From Stercorarius parasiticus (Eukaryota; Chordata; Aves; Charadriiformes; Stercorariidae), in NCBI GenBank assembly GCA_013396915.1, contig VWZL01001368.1, positions 800,745-864,744 on the forward strand: a stretch of DNA of 64,000 nt, given 5' to 3'. Below, piece by piece: positions 39,298 through 51,874 of this stretch. Under the pieces are notes generated by a model. It made no database searches. It was not told the origin of the DNA and saw only the letters and a program-made list of their open reading frames with translations. A program made the position numbers and the translations under genes. Positions within the stretch are counted from its first letter, which is position 1. Each line of letters begins with the position of its first letter.

Positions 39298-39495
39298 CTA
39301 GACCTGGTTACTCAAAGCCCCATCCAACCTGGCCTTGAACACTTCCAGGGATGGGGCATCCACAACAACTCTGGCCAACTTGGTCCAGTATCTCACCACC
39401 CTCACAATAAAGAACTTCTTCCTAATACCTAATCTAAATCTACACTCTTTCAGTTTAAAACTGTTACCCTTCATCTTACCACTACACTCCCTCAT
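39298..39495 (-). pseudogene. CR1 ORF2 last segment
   Basis: The C-terminal 65 codons of ORF2 in this copy, with FRLGIRKKFF and APSLEVFKARLDGALSN, ending at the usual ORF2 stop region. A frame change separates it from the next piece at 39492. Confidence 0.9.
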
Positions 39496-39824
39496 AAAGA
39501 GCCCCTTCCCATCTTTCCTGTAGGCCCCTTTAGATACTGGAAGGACACTATAAGGTCTCCCCAGAGCCTTCTCTTCTCCAGGCTGAACAACCCCAACCCT
39601 CTCAACCTGCCTTCATAGGAGAGGTGCTCCAGCCCTCTGATCATCTTCATGGCCCTTCTCTGGACTCGCTCCAACAGGTCCATGTCCTTCTTATGATGGG
39701 AGCCCCAGCTCTGGATGCAGTATGCGAAGTGGGGTCTCATGAGAGCAGAGTAGAGGGGTAGAATCACCTCCCTCAACCTGCTCACCATGCTTCTTTTGAT
39801 GCAGTCCACGATATGTAAGAACAC
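39492..39824 (-). pseudogene. CR1 ORF2 C-terminal domain piece
   Basis: About 110 codons containing [19 protein letters not shown], then [19 protein letters not shown] and [15 protein letters not shown]. It overlaps in another frame with the following piece; a small deletion near 39.81-39.83 kb causes the shift. Confidence 0.9.
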
Positions 39825-39984
39825 ATTGCTGGCTCATGTTGACCTTCTCATCAATCAACACCCCCAAGTTCTCCTCAGGGCTGCTCTCAAGCCATTCTCT
39901 GCCCAGCCTGTATTTGTGCTTGGGATTGCCCGGAACCACATGCAGGACCTCGCAGTTGGCCTTGCTGAACTTCATGAGGTTCAC
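39691..39984 (-). pseudogene. CR1 ORF2 RT-to-C-terminal linker piece
   Basis: The first half of this open segment (MNLMKFSKANCEVLHVVPG, then HKYRLGREWLESSPEENLGV and NMSQQC) is genuine ORF2. Past the indel at about 39.82 kb the translation is out of frame and meaningless. Confidence 0.85.
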
Positions 39985-39996
39985 ACAAGCCCACTT

Positions 39997-40212
39997 CTAA
40001 AGCTTTACAAGGTCCCTCTGGATGGCATCCCTTCCCTCCAGTGTGTTGACTGCATCACACAGCTTGATATTGTCAGCAAACTTGCTGAGGGTGCACTCAA
40101 CCTCACTGTCCATGTCACCAACAAAGATCTTAAAGAGCACCAGTCCCAGTACCGACCCCTGAGGAACACCACTGGACATCGAGCCATTGACTGCAACTCT
40201 GAGTGCAACCAT
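39997..40212 (-). pseudogene. CR1 RT palm piece with altered catalytic box
   Basis: About 71 codons with [20 protein letters not shown] and then [12 protein letters not shown]. The catalytic FADD box reads FADN here, with the second aspartate codon changed to AAT (plus-strand 40069-40071). This copy could therefore not have reverse-transcriptase activity even without its frameshifts. Confidence 0.92.
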
Positions 40213-40261
40213 CCAGATAATTCCTTATCCACCAAGTGGTCCATCTGTCAAATCCATATTT

Positions 40262-40591
40262 CTACAATTTAGAGACAAGAATGTCATGCGGGACAGTGTC
40301 AAATGCTTTGCAAAAGTCCAGGCACATGATGTCAGTTGCTCTTCTTTTATCCACCAATGCTGTAACCCCGTAGTAGAAGGCCGCCAAATTTGTCAGGCAT
40401 GATTTACCCTTAGTGAAGCCATGTTGTCTGTCACCAATTACCTCCTTATTTTCCATGTGCCTTAGCATAGTTTCTCCATCTGCTCCACGACCTTGCTGGG
40501 CACAGGAGGTGAGACTGACCACCCTGTAGTTCCCTGGGTCTTCCTTTTTTCCCTTTTTAAAAGCAAGGGTTATGTTTCCCTTTTTTTTCAA
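40262..40591 (-). pseudogene. CR1 RT fingers/palm piece
   Basis: About 109 codons with [19 protein letters not shown], then [15 protein letters not shown] and [20 protein letters not shown], the first RT motifs in order. The upstream and downstream parts are in other frames. Confidence 0.92.
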
Positions 40592-41088
40592 TCAGCATTA
40601 ACTTCACGGGACTGCCACGACTTCTCAAATATGACGGAGAGTGGCTTAGCAACTTCATCCGCCCGTTACCTCAGGAACTATGAATGCATCTCATCAGGTC
40701 CCATGGACCTGTGCACCTTCAGTTTCCTTAGATGGTCTTGAACCTGGTCTTCTCCTACAGTGGTTCTTCATTCTTCCATTCCCTGCCTTTGCCTTCTGTG
40801 ACTTGGGCAGTGTGGCTAGAACAACTTGCCGGTGAAGACTCAGTCAAAAAAGTTGTTGATTACCTCAGCCTTCCCCATATCCCAGGTTACCAGGTCTCCC
40901 ATTTCCTTCCAGAGAGGGTCTACATTTTCCCTAGTCTTCCTTTTGTCACTGATAAAGCTGTAGCTTTTCTTGTTGCCCTTGACATCCCTGGCCAGATTTA
41001 ACTGTATCTGGGCTTTAACTTTCCTAATCTGATCCCTGGCTGCTTGGACAATTTCTCTGTATTCCTTCCAGGCTACCTGTCCTTGCTT

Positions 41089-41505
41089 CTACCCTCTGTA
41101 GGCTTCTTTTTTTCTTTTGAGTGTGTCCAGGAGCTCCTTGTTCACCCATGCAGGCCTACTGTCTTTTTTGCCCAACTTCCTCTTTGTTGGGATGCATCGC
41201 TCCTGAGCTTGGGGGAGGTGATCCTTGAACATTAACCAGCTTTCTTGGGCCCCTCTTCCCTCCAGGGCTTTATCCCACAATACTCCACCAAGCAGATCCC
41301 TCAAGAGGCCAAAGTCTGCTCTCCTGAAGTCCAGGGTAGTGAGCTTACTGTGTGCCCTCCTCGCCGCTCTAAGGATCTTGAACCCCACCATTTCACAATC
41401 ACTGCAGCCAAGGCTGCCCTTGAGCTTCACATTCCCTACCAGCCCCTCCTTGTTGGTGAGAACAAGGTCCAGCATAGCACCCCTCCTTATTGGTTCCTCT
41501 ATCAC
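41089..41505 (-). pseudogene. CR1 ORF2 endonuclease C-terminal part and linker
   Basis: About 138 open codons with RRGAMLDLVLTNKEGLVGN, then GSLGCSDCEMVGFKI, LTTLDFRRADFGLLRDL and RPAWVNKELLDTLKRKK. These correspond to the end of the apurinic-type endonuclease domain and the linker to RT. The SDCE stretch replaces the SDHE usual in CR1 endonucleases; that His is a catalytic residue of the APE-like fold (family knowledge), so the endonuclease also appears dead. The rest of the domain, to 41867, is frameshifted. Confidence 0.88.
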
Positions 41506-43450
41506 TTGGAGAAGGAAGTTACCATTATCCAGGAACCTCCTGGACTACTTACACTCTGCTGTGTTGTCCCTCCAACAGATATCAGGGTGGCTGAAGTCCC
41601 CCATGAGGACCAGGGCTTGTGAATATGAGGCTGCTCCTATCTGTCTATAGAGGGCTTCATCCACTCAGTCTTCCTGGTTGTGTGGCCTGTAGCAGACCCC
41701 CACTGTAACATCACCTGTCCATGCCCTCCCCTTAATCCTAATTCATAAACTCTTGGTCAGTTCCTCATCCATCCCCAGGCAGAGCTCCATGAATTCCAGC
41801 TCGTCATTGACATAGAGGGTGATATCCCCTCCTTGTCTCCCCTGCCTGTCCTTCCTAAAGAGCGCGCATCCTTCCATTATTATTTTTCCATTAGTATGTC
41901 AACATATTATTCAAAATTACTCCTTTTCCAGATATCTATCTGATATTTCAGCTTCCTATTAAATACATTTGATCTGATCCTCATTCTATGCTATACAGAA
42001 GTGCAATACATAGGCATTCAAGTTTCCTTAATTTTGTGAGTGTCACTCAATCTTGCGAATTCAGAACTAAGACGCTGGTGCTCTTCAAAGCATGCTCTCT
42101 CCCTACTTTATTTTGCAGCTAAAATTTTATTAATGGTTGGAATGGCACCCACTGCAGAAATCCAGGTTAAAACAGCTGATGGTCAGTTCTGACACCACCG
42201 TATAAATGGAGTAGCACCTTAACCCTCAAAATTTCATTTAAGACTATACCTTCGACAATGTAACTAAGAGTAGCACAACCAGACTCTTTGCTTGAATGTC
42301 ATTCCTGTGTTTTGCAGCCAGGTAAACCTCTGGACACATTTTTTCCACTCCTACAACATTTTTAGACAGAAGACAGAGACGCCCATTTCTGTGGCACCCA
42401 CAGAGAAATACAACAGTCCTGTTACTCAAGGAATAAAAGACCTGTCATATACTAGAGGCACCCACAGTGTTAGAAGTCCCAAAAAGGAGGTGACTTGCAG
42501 CGTGTATTTTCTATTCTCCCCCTTCAGGAGGAAGAGAAGGCTTCACTCTGGTCTGCGTACATTTTCAGAGGACTACCTTCCTCTCTTGTTTTTGCCATGC
42601 TTGTCTTTCACTTGATTTCATTAATGTTTTCTGACCATCTCTAGGGTCCACACAGATGCCACAGTCTTACATATTCCTAATACTGGAACTATCAGACATA
42701 AAGTTTTTAAAAATATCCAAAACAACAAGATGCCAAAAGGAAATATCTTAACTTTAAATAAATAAAAGAATATTAATACCTGAAAGATATTTTGCTTTTT
42801 AGATTTTTTCCCACGTTTCAGTTATTTTTATTTATTGCTCTCAATATATTGTTCTTGATTCCAAATGTTTGAAATAAAAAGCTAAACATCCAATACAGGA
42901 AACAGGAAAAAACGAATATATTATTGCTGCACAGAACATACATATTGCCTTTAACTATGTAAATGCCATAAATTAATAATGCTGGAGGAATAGGCTAAGG
43001 TGTAAAATAATCTACATAACCAAGTTCCAGTGTAATTGCATTCTTCATGGAGAAACAGACTTTCTAATCAGAATGAATTTGACACTGTCATTGAAAAAGT
43101 AATTATCTTGCCTGCATCTTTCTTTTCAATACACGAAAGAATTCATACTGGTTTGCTTTCCATAATGCATAATATTATTGTGCAACGTGAAACACAATCT
43201 TTCTTTTTTTTACGTAACTATTTATGAAGGAAGCTAAATCTAGCATCAAAATAAAAGTGTGCTTTCTGCCTACAGAGGAGACTTCAGAAAAGTACGGCCT
43301 TCCCACACAGATCTGCTAGTCAGCCCAGTTCAGGAGATACTATACTTCCAGGAGGGAGGTATAAACCTGTTCTCCTTGGCCACCCTACTGTCAAGATACC
43401 AGTGGCCACAAGGATTCATGTAATCTCAGTGCTTAGGAACCTTCCTGAAA

Positions 43451-43460
43451 CCCCCCCCCC
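43451..43460 (+). repeat. C homopolymer (10)
   Basis: A run of ten C following GAAA, unusual in this AT-rich intron. Confidence 0.95.
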
Positions 43461-44790
43461 AACTTTTTTATTTATTTGTTGTTAATCTGGAGCAGTATTA
43501 GCTGTTGGATGGTAACAACTGACCTAACCTGGGAAAGACTGATTTAAGGATGAATGTTCTAGCACGTTTCTAGTTTTGTCTTATTTACATGAACATTTAT
43601 ATGAATGCAAGGTGTTAACAATTAATTTTAATAAATAAAAGGGCTTTGTTCTTTCATTTGTTATCTCAACCACCCTTTTAAGCTAGGTTAAACAAAAGAT
43701 GTTTAAAGAAATAGCTGATGAGCAGCTCAGCAAAAGAATTCTAATCTAACACAGCTTCTCTCATCTACTTCAGGATAAACTTTGTACAATCTTTGTTTTT
43801 TTAACAAGCACAACCAACAGTTTATGTGGTAATTCAAATTGGCAGGAAAGCCTAGACATTTCTTTTTATTAAGATAGATGGAGTTACGAACACTTGGTGG
43901 TCAAGATGACAAGAAAAATCTAGAGGAAAACTCACTTCAAAATTCTTTTAAAATACGTTTCTGCTAATAATTTCAGATTTTGTACATGAATATGCACCTT
44001 AGTTAAAAGGAGGCTTCCACTGACTAGTTATTTAAAGAAATCAACCGTATCCTAGAATGACTAAAGGTCTCATTACACTTAATGTTTCTTTTTTGAAAAG
44101 AGTATCTTGCTCCTGAATCCCTGTCCCCTTGGGGCAGGTACTGTCTGTTATCCATGTATGGGAGGAGCCTCTGGCACTGCCACGCTATAAACCAACAATA
44201 CCACTGAAAGCACACCCAGTTGCTCTCCTGTTTTGGTTTTCCTCAGAAGCCAAGCAAGCTATGTATATCCTCACACTTTACTTCTACCAACAGCTTAAGA
44301 AAGAAATCCAAGACCTTCCCGACAGCAGAGCTATGGTAGACCTATGCAGGCAATTTTCCTAGTGGGAGAAAAGCCTACGCTGTCAGAAAAGTTATTTTTC
44401 TGGTATAGCCTATTTGAGTTCCCGAAATAGTTACATGCCAGGAAAGTAACTCCACTTCCAGTACAACTGTTTACAGTAGAGCTTCTGCCAATATGGCTAT
44501 GTCAGTTGAACTGTGATTTTTCCCACACATCTAACCAATATAACTATGCCGGCAAGACTTTCAAGTGTAGCCAAGCTTAGTGTGTGAAGCAATTGCAAAG
44601 ATCATCTTTTTCCATGTCTCCATGTGATATGAGTTTTATGTGAGATGGAAAGGTTATTAAAAATCTGTCAACCCAAATGCCCTGTTTGTCAACTGGAAGA
44701 AAACACCACAAAAGATAAACAGAACAATAGGCAAAGGAAAATGTTGCCGCATTTTCATCATATGAAGGAGGATTAAGGGGTGTGCAATAT

Positions 44791-44812
44791 TTTTTTTTTA
44801 ATTTTTTTTTTA
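44791..44812 (+). repeat. T-rich low-complexity run
   Basis: Two runs of nine to ten T separated by AA. Confidence 0.9.
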
Positions 44813-47800
44813 AATTAACATTGCCTTGCTTGCATTAATTATAAGAAACATTTGAGTCAACTATTCCTGGCTTGGATTAATTTCATGATTCAAATTATCC
44901 TGAATTTACAACACATTTGTGTGTGTTTCATATTGGGACAGTTTTCATCTTAGTAAATTAAGAGCTACAATCTGTTTCATTTGATTGTATTCCATTACGC
45001 TTTGTTCTCATATAATAACTACCCTTCAGAATTCAAAAGGCTTATCATTTTGAGCTGCAGTCAAAAATAAGAAAGACTGACTTCATCAGGGAGTGTTACA
45101 GAGATGGATTTTTTTATTCTCTTTATTCATGAAAGAAGTACCAGGTAGCTTTGGAGCCACTTGGACTTACATCTGCACCAACCTTGACGGAAAAACGTTT
45201 TGAATGGGGTTTTATTTTCCCCTAAGGCATAATGTCAGATATGGGAGAATTGTGAATCGCTTGGTATAAATATAAAACAAAACAGTTTTATGCAGCTGTG
45301 ACAAAAAAGTCACAGACTAGCAAAATTTCCTAGAAAAATGTATCTATGTGCATGAATCTTCCCCTTGCCTTCACACACATGCTGCTTCAATGGTTCCCAG
45401 TAACATGGTGGTTACAAGATAGTCTCGTGACTGTGTTTCAAGAGAAAGGCAGGTCTTCTTTTAGGCTAGTTCTTGTATCACTGGAGAAAATCCAGTAGTA
45501 AATTAAATCAAATGATAATCTGTCAGAGTAAAATACTACAGTTCTTCAATAAACAAAACCCTAGACATACAAATTTGAGTTTGAAACATCCTTTACACAT
45601 TCTTTTCTCATTACCTGCTCTGAAAAGCAAATCAGTTCATTCACTGTGGGTCAGATGCCCAGTAACTCACACAATCAGGACATAGTACAACTCATAAGCA
45701 AGACCCAGAACTGCCACAGAGCCCAAGCCATTTCATGTCCTGAGTTATTTTTAGATTTGTAGATTATCATCAAACCTTGATGATAAATACTTCCAGGACA
45801 CTGATTTTTGTACAGCTGTCAAAACTTTTGTGACGATTCAAATGCTTTTGGGAATATCATTAGGCCACTGGATCAAATGATGACACTCAGATACTCACCA
45901 TCTTAATACAAGTTTACCTGTCACATCTAATAATGAATCAGCTTTGACACACACATTTAATGAATTACAAAAATATCTACATCATTTTATGAATTCCTTC
46001 CTGTATCATGAAACACTATTTATGACTGTAACTTCAGCATGGGCTGGAAACCTATATGCATACTCTTCCCATGAGGCTGAAAAGACTATCGTGAATGATT
46101 TCACTTCTCTCCTGGTAGAACATAAAGCTGGCTCAGAAATTAAAAGGTCAGACATCATTGCCTGTCTAAACCGATTCAATCAGGACTGTGACAATGATAT
46201 TTCAACTTCAGATGAAATCATTTGTTTATGAGTTATATTTATAGGTTTACCTGGATACTGAGAATACAAAGATGTATTTCAATAAAAGTATACTCCCTTA
46301 CATAAGCAATCAAAAATCCACTGCAGTAGCCACCCCTATGCACTAGCAAAACTGTAACGTTTAGTGTTTCATATTATCATTTTAGAGAAAGGACTTACCA
46401 ACATTTTCAGTGAACAGAATTATGCTATGCTATCATGTGGAAAAAGTTCCAAGGACCTGGATGACCCCTCTGCAGTCCTTAGGATGTTACAGTACGGTGA
46501 TATAATGTTCCCCCGCAAAATACTACTCTCTGAAGAGCCTGATAAATGTTTATCTTTGGCTCTTTTCCCTTCCTGTTTAAACAGTATAGCTTCTATACTC
46601 TTCAATAAATATTCCGGTTTCAATTTCATGTTTTCATACCCAAGCTTCTAAGATTTCTACACTTTTGAAATTCATTCTGTTGTCTGCTGTAACTACACAG
46701 ATGTCACTAGACAACATTGTTGGCTTGAGTGATTAAAAATTTAGCTGTTCCTAAAACACCTAAGTCATGCAACTTTATCAGATAAATTCAAAGTTCCTGT
46801 TCACGTTTTACTTCACCTTGCAATGCAGTATCTTTAATAAATTGCACCAGTCTGCAAAGTCCGGATGAAGTCCACATACATTTTTTTTCAAACTGACAGG
46901 TTCTGTTTTATTTATGAGAGTACAAAACTTGCATGGGACTCTTTAATTTTAGACAGAAGGACTTTAATGATGTTTGGCTCATCCACATCTTTGCATTTTC
47001 CGCCAGGTCAGCAGCTGAAGGCCTCGCACTATTGTATAAAATCTAATAAAATTATGGAAAATGACAGCAAAGAGAAAATTAATGGATTTTAAATGTATTT
47101 TAAAACATGATACAGTCCAAAAGGGAAAATAGAAAATGGGAAAGTGTATGTAAGAAAAAGGGCAGGCTACAAGGAATAAGAAAAGAAAGTCTACTGGAAA
47201 TAAGAAAGTATACTGGGGAAAAAAATCAAACAAGCTACACAGAGAGAAAAGATAACCACTTTGAGAACAATCATTTCTTAGGCTGCAGTTTTTCAATCAG
47301 TTAGGGCTGACTGTATAAAGTCAACGTCCAATCTGTTGTCTCGAGTGGAAAGCCTGTGGTATTCTCACCTCAGTCCCTAGAAGACAGTAGTCCTTGAGAT
47401 TAAAAGCACATACAGTTCAGAAAATTTGCCATCTGTGTTCAGGGAAGTCTAGCACTTAAGCTGTTTGGGAACTGAACTTCCTGTCATCCTGACGTGGGTG
47501 CGTCCTGTTGAGCCCAGGTGAATCAATGTGGGCAACTTCTAGAGACTGTCAGTTTTTTTAAAACGTGGATTTATGCTTTCAAGCTCTACCTTCTTTTTTT
47601 TCCACATTTACGATAACTATTCAGAAACTGGATCTATGCTAGTAGGGTTCTATACTTATTCTGTTTGAAATACAGTAAGCTAAACTAGAAAAGTCAGTTA
47701 CATTTGTAAAAAGGTACTTAAACTGAAAAACAAAACACATTTGAACATATAAGATATCAAGCTGAGAGAAAAATGCATAGTGCTGCAATGACCGAAAAGC

Positions 47801-49387
47801 AGCTGAACTTTAGATTTTGTTGGGTTTTTTTAAATGTCATCATTATCAGGAGCTATGTTGATCCTGTTGGGTAGGTTTTTTCTGCTAATCCTAGCTTATT
47901 CCCGATTTCTGCATGTATGCCTAGGGGTACAGCAGCTGTCATCTCCTACGTATATTCAAAAGCAGAACCTCCAGGAACTCCTAGGACTCATTTTTTTTCC
48001 TACAGAAAACGTTTATTTGTCAACAGCAAAACTCACTATAACACATATTGTCAAAGAACAAGATAAGTTTAAAATCAAAATTGAAATCAAGAGTTGCAGT
48101 AATTTAAAAACAGTTGTTATTTTGACTTTTTCAGAGTTAAACATTTTCATTTTGAAACAAACTTCCATTTTAATTTCCTGTATATTTTATGGCAAAATAT
48201 GCTATGTAATGGAAAAAGTAGAAACAATGTGAAACATTATTTCAGTAGTTTTAGCTACTGGAAAATAGATATTGTTCTGGGGGCAGGGGGTGTGGAAGTA
48301 GGAGAGGACATGGGTCTTATTTGTGCTGAGACAAAAGAAATTTTGGAATCGCAAGATTCTCGCCACATGAAAGGATTTGGTTTCTCTACAACTGCTCACA
48401 TTAGATGACAAACTGCTACAGATAAAACACTGACACAATCAACCCTGGCACATAACCTGCATAACTCCACACCGTAGTGAAGCGCCTTGGAAAGCCTGAG
48501 GGAGTACCACCTTCCACCAGGCTGAATGATGGGCAAGCACGCAGCCTCCAAACAGCCTGAAGGCTGTGGTGACAGCGCCCTTTGCGATTCTCTTCTCTAC
48601 GGTCCACCACACTTCCCTACCTGCAGCTTTAATCTATAAAAAAAACGGAGCTCTGTCACATACAAACCGCAGCATTACATCCTACAGCCTTTTCTCATGG
48701 CAGAGTAGAAGCACAGCAGGTCTGCAGCATCCGCCTCTGCCATACTAATGGCTTTCACACCATTGTACACCGAGCCAAGGTGCACAACTACATCACAACT
48801 ATACTGGAGCAGGGGTCTGGCTCACACCTCTAGTAACTCCTGATCTTTATTGCACCTTTTTTCCACAAGGGCTGGAGTCACATTCTTATTTCCCATTTGT
48901 TCCCTATAAAGTCTCCATTCAAAAATGTATTACTGAAGCATTGTCATGGAAACAGTACAGGCTAAAACTTTACTTTAAAAACATCTTGAAGAGTGTTAGG
49001 CAGTTTTTCTCAGACCACAGTTGCTATACGTTTTCAGGCAGAGCCATAACAGACGTCACTGGTGATTAAAGAGAATCTCCAAACGTTTTTTTAATATTTG
49101 TATGTTGACCCTCCTTATACTACAGAAGGGTGGGGAGACTCTTTTTGTCTTCCTGTCTCCTTTTCCCCATTTGTCCAATATTACCGCCTGCTCCTCCCTC
49201 CTAACAGCTCCTTTGACGGTGCACTTCATTTTGCTGCCTTTGCCACTCAGCACAAATTTGTAAAGCATCACTACCATCCGACGAGAAAAATTACAGGGCT
49301 TGCTCTGCAGTGGTTATTCTCCTCTCCTGTCATTCCACCCAACAACAGAACTGATGAGAAGGGGACATTTTATTTATCTGCAACTCT

Positions 49388-49590
49388 GATCATAGGACCA
49401 TTGGATAAGTCAGGTTGGAAGGGACTTCAGGAAGTCTCCATTCCATCCTCCTGCAGGGTCACGTATGAAATCGGAGTGGGTTACTTCGGGTTTTATTGAA
49501 TCAGTTATTGAAAGTCTCCAAGGATGGAGGTTACACAACCTCTCCAGGCAACCTGTTTCACTGACTGCCCTCATGGTGAAAACCTAATTG
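49388..49590 (-). mobile_element. CR1 LINE 3' fragment (diverged)
   Basis: The plus strand reads ATCATAGGACCATTGGATAA, then CAGGTTGGAAGGGACTTCAG and, later, CAACCTCTCCAGGCAACCTG. This is the reverse complement of a CR1 3' end. It is more diverged than the 9.97 and 15.85 kb copies, and its right end is approximate. It lies in the same orientation as SUGCT. Confidence 0.88.
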
Positions 49591-49699
49591 CATTTGAATA
49601 TGTTCTTACTGGAACATACCATTAGGCTAAGCAATCCCCATAATAAGCATAAGGAATATAAATTTATTCTTTAAATATCACGCACTTGACCCTACCAAA

Positions 49700-49905
49700 T
49701 GAGAGGCAGCGCTGCCTAATGGAGAAAACCATAAAATAGACTGGTGACTTTTTGGGTACTTCAAACAGGCCTTTTGCTAGCCTGGTGACTGACTACAGAC
49801 AAGTTACTTCATTTTTGTCTCAGCTTCTTCATCTACACAGGAAATATAATGAGATTTATTTATTGTGTAGAACCTTTTGATGTTGAGTAAAAGCACTGAT
49901 TAAAA
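49700..49905 (+). mobile_element. MIR-type CORE-SINE
   Basis: The order follows the MIR consensus: a head resembling GGCAGCGTGGCCTAGTGG (GAGGCAGCGCTGCCTAATGG here), then ACAAGTTACTTCATTTTTGT and CTCAGCTTCTTCATCTACAC. These match GCAAGTCACTTAACCTCTCT and CTCAGTTTCCTCATCTGTAA. The tail AGAACCTTTTGATGTTGAG recalls the AAGCGCTTTGAGATCC tail of related SINEs. It begins about 110 bases after the CR1 fragment. Confidence 0.7.
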
Positions 49906-49986
49906 AAAAGGTAAGTTTGATAATGATGGTGATAATATTGATATAAGTATTTATTATTGCTAAAGTAAAACATCTAAATATAAATG

Positions 49987-50034
49987 TACATGTACATCTG
50001 TGTGTGTGTGTGTTTGTATATATATATGTATGTA
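49987..50034 (+). repeat. TG/TA microsatellite
   Basis: A (TG)n run of about eight units followed by a (TA)n run. Confidence 0.9.
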
Positions 50035-50099
50035 GATCCTAGCATAGCTATAACCATCCCGAACAGTAACTGTCTCTGAATTAACCTCATCCAGGTAGG

Positions 50100-50220
50100 T
50101 AATATATAAATCCTATGAATGTACAGGTTTATATACAAGTATGTATACATGTATGAATGCATACGCATATATATACAAAATATGTAAAAACTTATTATGT
50201 TTCGTGTGTGTGTGTATATC
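50100..50220 (+). repeat. Degenerate ATAC/TATG and TG microsatellite
   Basis: Interrupted TATA, GTAT and CATA units ending in a short (TG)n run, 65 bases beyond the previous microsatellite. Confidence 0.75.
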
Positions 50221-51194
50221 TCCTAACTTAACTTTTATGTTTAATATGTGGTGGTCCTAGGAATAAAGTTGCTCACCCATAAGACACAAATCAAATGTCT
50301 TTACATTCCACATTCCCAGAGAAAAAAAAAAAACCAAAACCAAAAACGTTCTACAATTGCTGTTATTCTTTTTTGTTTCCAAGGCCACTGGAAATGCAGA
50401 AACCGAGCAGTTTGATCAGAATTCCACAGCACTACTCCACCCTTATAAAGATGCGTGTTGAAAAGATATTTTACACTCACCCCATGAAAGACCTTTCTAG
50501 ACAGCTATTGTAAAATATCAGACAAACTAAACCTTCAGAAGGATTAACATATAAAGCTCATGGGAAGTTTTTATTCTATAAGGGGTTAAATAGAGGATGA
50601 TCTTTCCAGCCTGTACAGAAAACATTTGCTTCCCTACAACAAGGTTGCAGTAGGAAGCCAAATGAAGCAGCCAGATTATTAAAAGATGGAACAGAGCAGA
50701 TGAAACCCTAATTCAATCAGCAATACAGAATCACAGTACAAGATGTTAGAAAGGCCGTGTTAAGCGCTGCTCCCTCACTTAAAAGCATTGCTTTATAAGG
50801 TTACCACTGAAAGTGAGCTTGTACATTCTGGCTCCAAGATCTAGTCAAGTACATGGTACAGTTTTCTTGCCAATTTTGCTACGCAGACCTTATTATAGAA
50901 CAAAAATACCCCACCCATAATAAACAAATACTAGACATGCTGTACCATACTAATAATGTTTGTTCTTGCCGAATTTTCCTTAAAAGTGTACACGTTGCTT
51001 TCAAGCACACATATCTGTATAAAGCCTATAGAGTCATCACGCTGTTAACCATTAACTTACACATGAAATTGGATGCTGCACATCTACCTTTTATCAACCT
51101 TTTGCCCAATACAAAAAAGGAGTATTTTCCCATGTCTAACTGGAATGACAGGGAAAATTTAGAGATAATTTATCTATCAGTGTACACTTAACAC

Positions 51195-51240
51195 TACATA
51201 TATATATATGTGTATATATAGTGTGTGTGCGCGCATATAT
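51195..51240 (+). repeat. TA/TG/CG alternating microsatellite
   Basis: (TA)n, then TG/TA units, then GTGTGTGTGCGCGCATATAT. Pure alternating purine-pyrimidine including a GCGCGC core. Confidence 0.9.
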
Positions 51241-51874
51241 AAGAATGTGCTTAGTGACCAAAACTCCATTTTTTTTCTTAAAGGTTATTACTTCATCGCT
51301 ACAGAGAGAATAATTTCCCCATTGTCCATGCCACCTTTTCTCAGTACTGAAGGTAAAGAAAAAAAGCACTATCCACTGAATTTGTTTTTCACTCTCCCAA
51401 ACCTTCACGCTTCCCAGTCGGATGGATTCACAGAAAAAGACAAGCGGCCACAGGAGGGAGGACTGCTGTCAGCTAAGAGAGAAGGGATTGCAGCCCACTT
51501 CCGTATCTTCCCCCAGCACTGCTCAAGCAGAGCAAAGGGTCTGCCGATAGCACTGACTCACCTTGGGGAAGGTGTGGGAGAAAAGCAGCTCTAATCTGAA
51601 GGCACAGCAGGAGTACCACATGTGGAGAAGGGCCCAAAACTAGTGCCATGGGTTTCATAACAGTGGAGTGAGCGACAGGACCCAAAAAGCTTGTTATTTG
51701 GTTCTGAGTGTTTATAACATGACACTCTCGGTCAGGTAGCAAAGCACACAACGCTAATGTATATAGGATGAGATACTTGGATTGAGACAGTAATATAACT
51801 AAAAACGTCAGACAAACTCTCATTATGAGAATATATTCACAAGATAAATAGGAAACGGAGCCTGACATTTCCAA

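Larger units (their letters stand above)
39216..41867 (-). mobile_element. CR1 LINE, 2.65 kb copy with partial endonuclease, RT and 3' end
   Basis: The longest mobile element here, in the same orientation as SUGCT. The 3' end is at 39216 (AATCATAGAATTGTTTGGGT on the plus strand). Moving right it covers the 3' UTR, the C-terminal domain, RT, the linker and about the second half of the endonuclease. It breaks off at about 41867, so it is 5'-truncated. The reading frame is broken by several indels. The sequence belongs to a different CR1 subfamily from the plus-strand copy at 34.6 kb. Confidence 0.95.

Noticed and set aside
45944..46231. 95-codon frame on the plus strand that reads like a soluble protein
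   Set aside because: It begins at a non-ATG codon, lies in SUGCT intron on the opposite strand and matches no family I know.
47834..48232. 132-codon plus-strand open frame with a hydrophobic start
   Set aside because: AT-rich composition and no domain, neighbours or splice signals; consistent with chance.
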